Source: Campylorhamphus procurvoides | Lineage: Eukaryota > Chordata > Aves > Passeriformes > Dendrocolaptidae | DNA length: 64,000 nucleotides | Reading direction: 5' to 3' | Assembly (NCBI GenBank): GCA_013396655.1 | Contig: WBMV01006647.1 | Location: 853,506-917,505, forward strand | Shown: one piece after another, positions 62,346 through 64,000 of the stretch | How positions within the stretch are numbered: the first letter of the stretch is position 1 | Layout of the letters: the number at the start of each line of letters is the position of its first letter | Position numbers and translations under genes: made by a program | The notes under the pieces: generated by a model | The model's input: the letters and a program-made list of their open reading frames with translations, nothing else | What the model was told of the DNA's origin: nothing | Databases searched by the model: none

Positions 62346-64000
62346 GTCCTCAGTTCCCCTGTGCAGTTCCCCCACAGCCCTCAAATAACCCACACACCAG
62401 AACAAGTCCCATCATTTTAGACACAGAGTGCATTTTTTCATTATCAGCCTCCAATTTATGGAAAACTTAAATCCACGTCTCCAACATACCCAGCCAGTAA
62501 CTAAATATACTTCAGCATGCTCCAAAAAGAGGGAGTCCCCACTGCAAACAATACAGCTCAGAAATGTTGCAATTGTCAGGAAATGAAATTTCATGGGGAA
62601 AAGAAAAAAAAAAAAGAAAGGAAAATAAAATCAGAAGGGAATCACTGAGCCTGGGCAGAGCAGTATGGAGTGAATCATCAGTACCAAACTGGTTTTGCTT
62701 TAAAACCATGCAACAGTTTGTGTTTTTAGGACGACATTCGTTTAGCAAACAGACGTCAACAAAATTTGCTCAAGGAAAGCACACATATGTTTGGGGTAAG
62801 GATGTGACCTCTGGAGAGGAAGGGAAGCCAGGCTCACTGCAGTGCTCCGAGTGAGAATTCCTTTGGCTCCTGGCAGAGGGTCCAACCACGGCTCTTCTTG
62901 CAGGGCTGCCCCCAGCAAGGATGGATTTATGACCTCAGGCATCTCAGTACAATTTACTAACTGGAAAATATGGTTGGAGCAGTAGATAAAGTTCAATTTA
63001 TTTAACTTAAAACCATTATTACCTTCCATTATTTTTTTTCCCCACAATATTTTCCATTATAGAGAAAATTTCTCATGTGTAGGTGATACTTTTGCAGCAG
63101 AGGGACTCATGCAGTTTTCATGGCATTGTTGCACCTTCTTGTATACAATTCCTGCTGCTTGCCCTGACCTGAAAGCCATATAATTCCCAATGGCTCCCAT
63201 TAAATAACAGAGGAGCAGCAGGACAAGCAACAAGTTTAGCCTCAGCACCAGAGGGCTTAAATCCCTGAGCTTCACTCTTTTACCATACCCAGAATGGAAC
63301 AGGGTGAGGGAAACCAGAGGCACTCTTTGTTCATACAGTAACCTGCCGTGTGCAACATTTTATTTAAATCAATGAAATCCTAATAATAAAATATCACAGC
63401 CACCACAGGAGACAGAAACCCTTCTTACAGTGCAAACCAAGCACAAGAAGGGACAACACTGTGCATAGAGGACTTGGGAAGGCAGGACTGGCAGAGTGAG
63501 TTCTCTATCTCTTTTTTTTTTTTTTTTTAAATTCACGGATGGTTTCTTTGCCAAAGGCCTCATTTCATATCACAAACTGTAAAAAGCAATCAGAACCTGG
63601 CCAGGTTTTCATTTTTCTGCATGTATGTGGGATATTTTGTAAGATGATTTTCATGTCCGGTCTTGTACTACTGAAAGTCACCTGGATAGAAAGTCTCTTT
63701 ACTGTCTGTGGGCTGTGGAAGCCCCTGGCAAGTGAACTTTAGATGAGACTAGAAATTAACTACAGTCAGGCCATCACTTTATAAAACTTTCCCAATTTTC
63801 CTGGTAAAGGTTTAGAAATTGAAAGTGATGATTCCACAAAATGATTTCACGTAAATGTGTAAACGCAAGGCCAGGAGTTCCTTTTTTCATAATGATTGAC
63901 TAATACAAATCTTTCAGTTTGCCTTCAAATATCTATGTTTTTTTCTCACTTTCCTAAATTATGTCCAGAATCATCTTTTCTTTTACCAAATTTCTCTAAT
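62346..64000. other. AT-rich unique sequence to window end
   Basis: No gene recognised. The minus frame at 63057-63323 (88 codons) contains a strongly hydrophobic, Leu-rich stretch (LNLLLVLLLLCYLMGAIG) but no other sign of a gene. T17 run at 63512-63528. Confidence 0.5.
63512..63528 (+). repeat. poly-T homopolymer (17 T)
   Basis: Seventeen Ts followed by AAATT. On the minus strand this is a poly-A. No processed-transcript body was recognised beside it. Confidence 0.85.

Noticed and set aside
63057..63323. Minus frame with a Leu-rich hydrophobic segment
   Set aside because: A single hydrophobic run arises easily in such DNA; no start context, partner exon or family match.
1..64000. Endogenous retrovirus LTRs, DNA transposons, mitochondrial inserts, tRNA, rRNA, snRNA, CRISPR or bacterial operons
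   Set aside because: I looked for LTR-like paired ends, terminal inverted repeats and familiar RNA-gene or mitochondrial sequence and saw none. Degraded copies could be missed by eye.

Overview
The window looks like noncoding DNA from a bird nuclear genome. It is AT-rich, has no dense reading frames, and carries at least eleven pieces of the avian chicken-repeat-1 (CR1) LINE retrotransposon. Most are 5'-truncated 3' tails with the typical ending, in which a phrase of the type 'TTCCAACCCAAACCATTCTATGATTCT' lies at the tail. Some tails (10832-11265, 43558-43630) read like the CR1 types common in songbirds, so a passerine is my best guess. That guess rests on remembered subfamily wording, not on a search. 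I recognise no complete protein-coding gene, tRNA, rRNA, snRNA, CRISPR array, bacterial feature or mitochondrial insert. The window fits a gene desert or the inside of a very long intron.

Layout. 1-300 is a CpG-bearing block with homeodomain, POU-octamer and PBX-like motifs and may be a conserved enhancer. 301-7177 is AT-rich unique sequence with a 40-bp direct repeat separated by 1.4 kb. 7178-11265 holds three CR1 pieces, the last with a decayed reverse-transcriptase C-terminus. 12237-12866 is the longest open frame (209 codons), of unknown and doubtful status. 12867-24410 is unique sequence with several motif-dense blocks. 24411-24957 has two CR1 tails pointing at each other. 24958-30860 includes a splice-bounded open segment at 28348-28472. 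30861-33960 is the densest CR1 patch: two same-strand tails, then an antisense copy with internal deletions. 33961-41779 contains a 13-unit AAAT microsatellite and a GC- and CpG-enriched block (40020-40540). 41780-43630 has one old and one younger CR1 tail. The rest is AT-rich unique sequence with CR1 tails at 52134 and 62238, a second weak exon candidate at 48238-48351, and several regulatory-looking blocks.

No set of genes here works together. What can be read is retrotransposon history plus candidate cis-regulatory DNA. Candidate exons and enhancers are inferences from motifs, open frames and splice consensus only, and need cross-species alignment or RNA data. I found no evidence for an undescribed multi-gene system.
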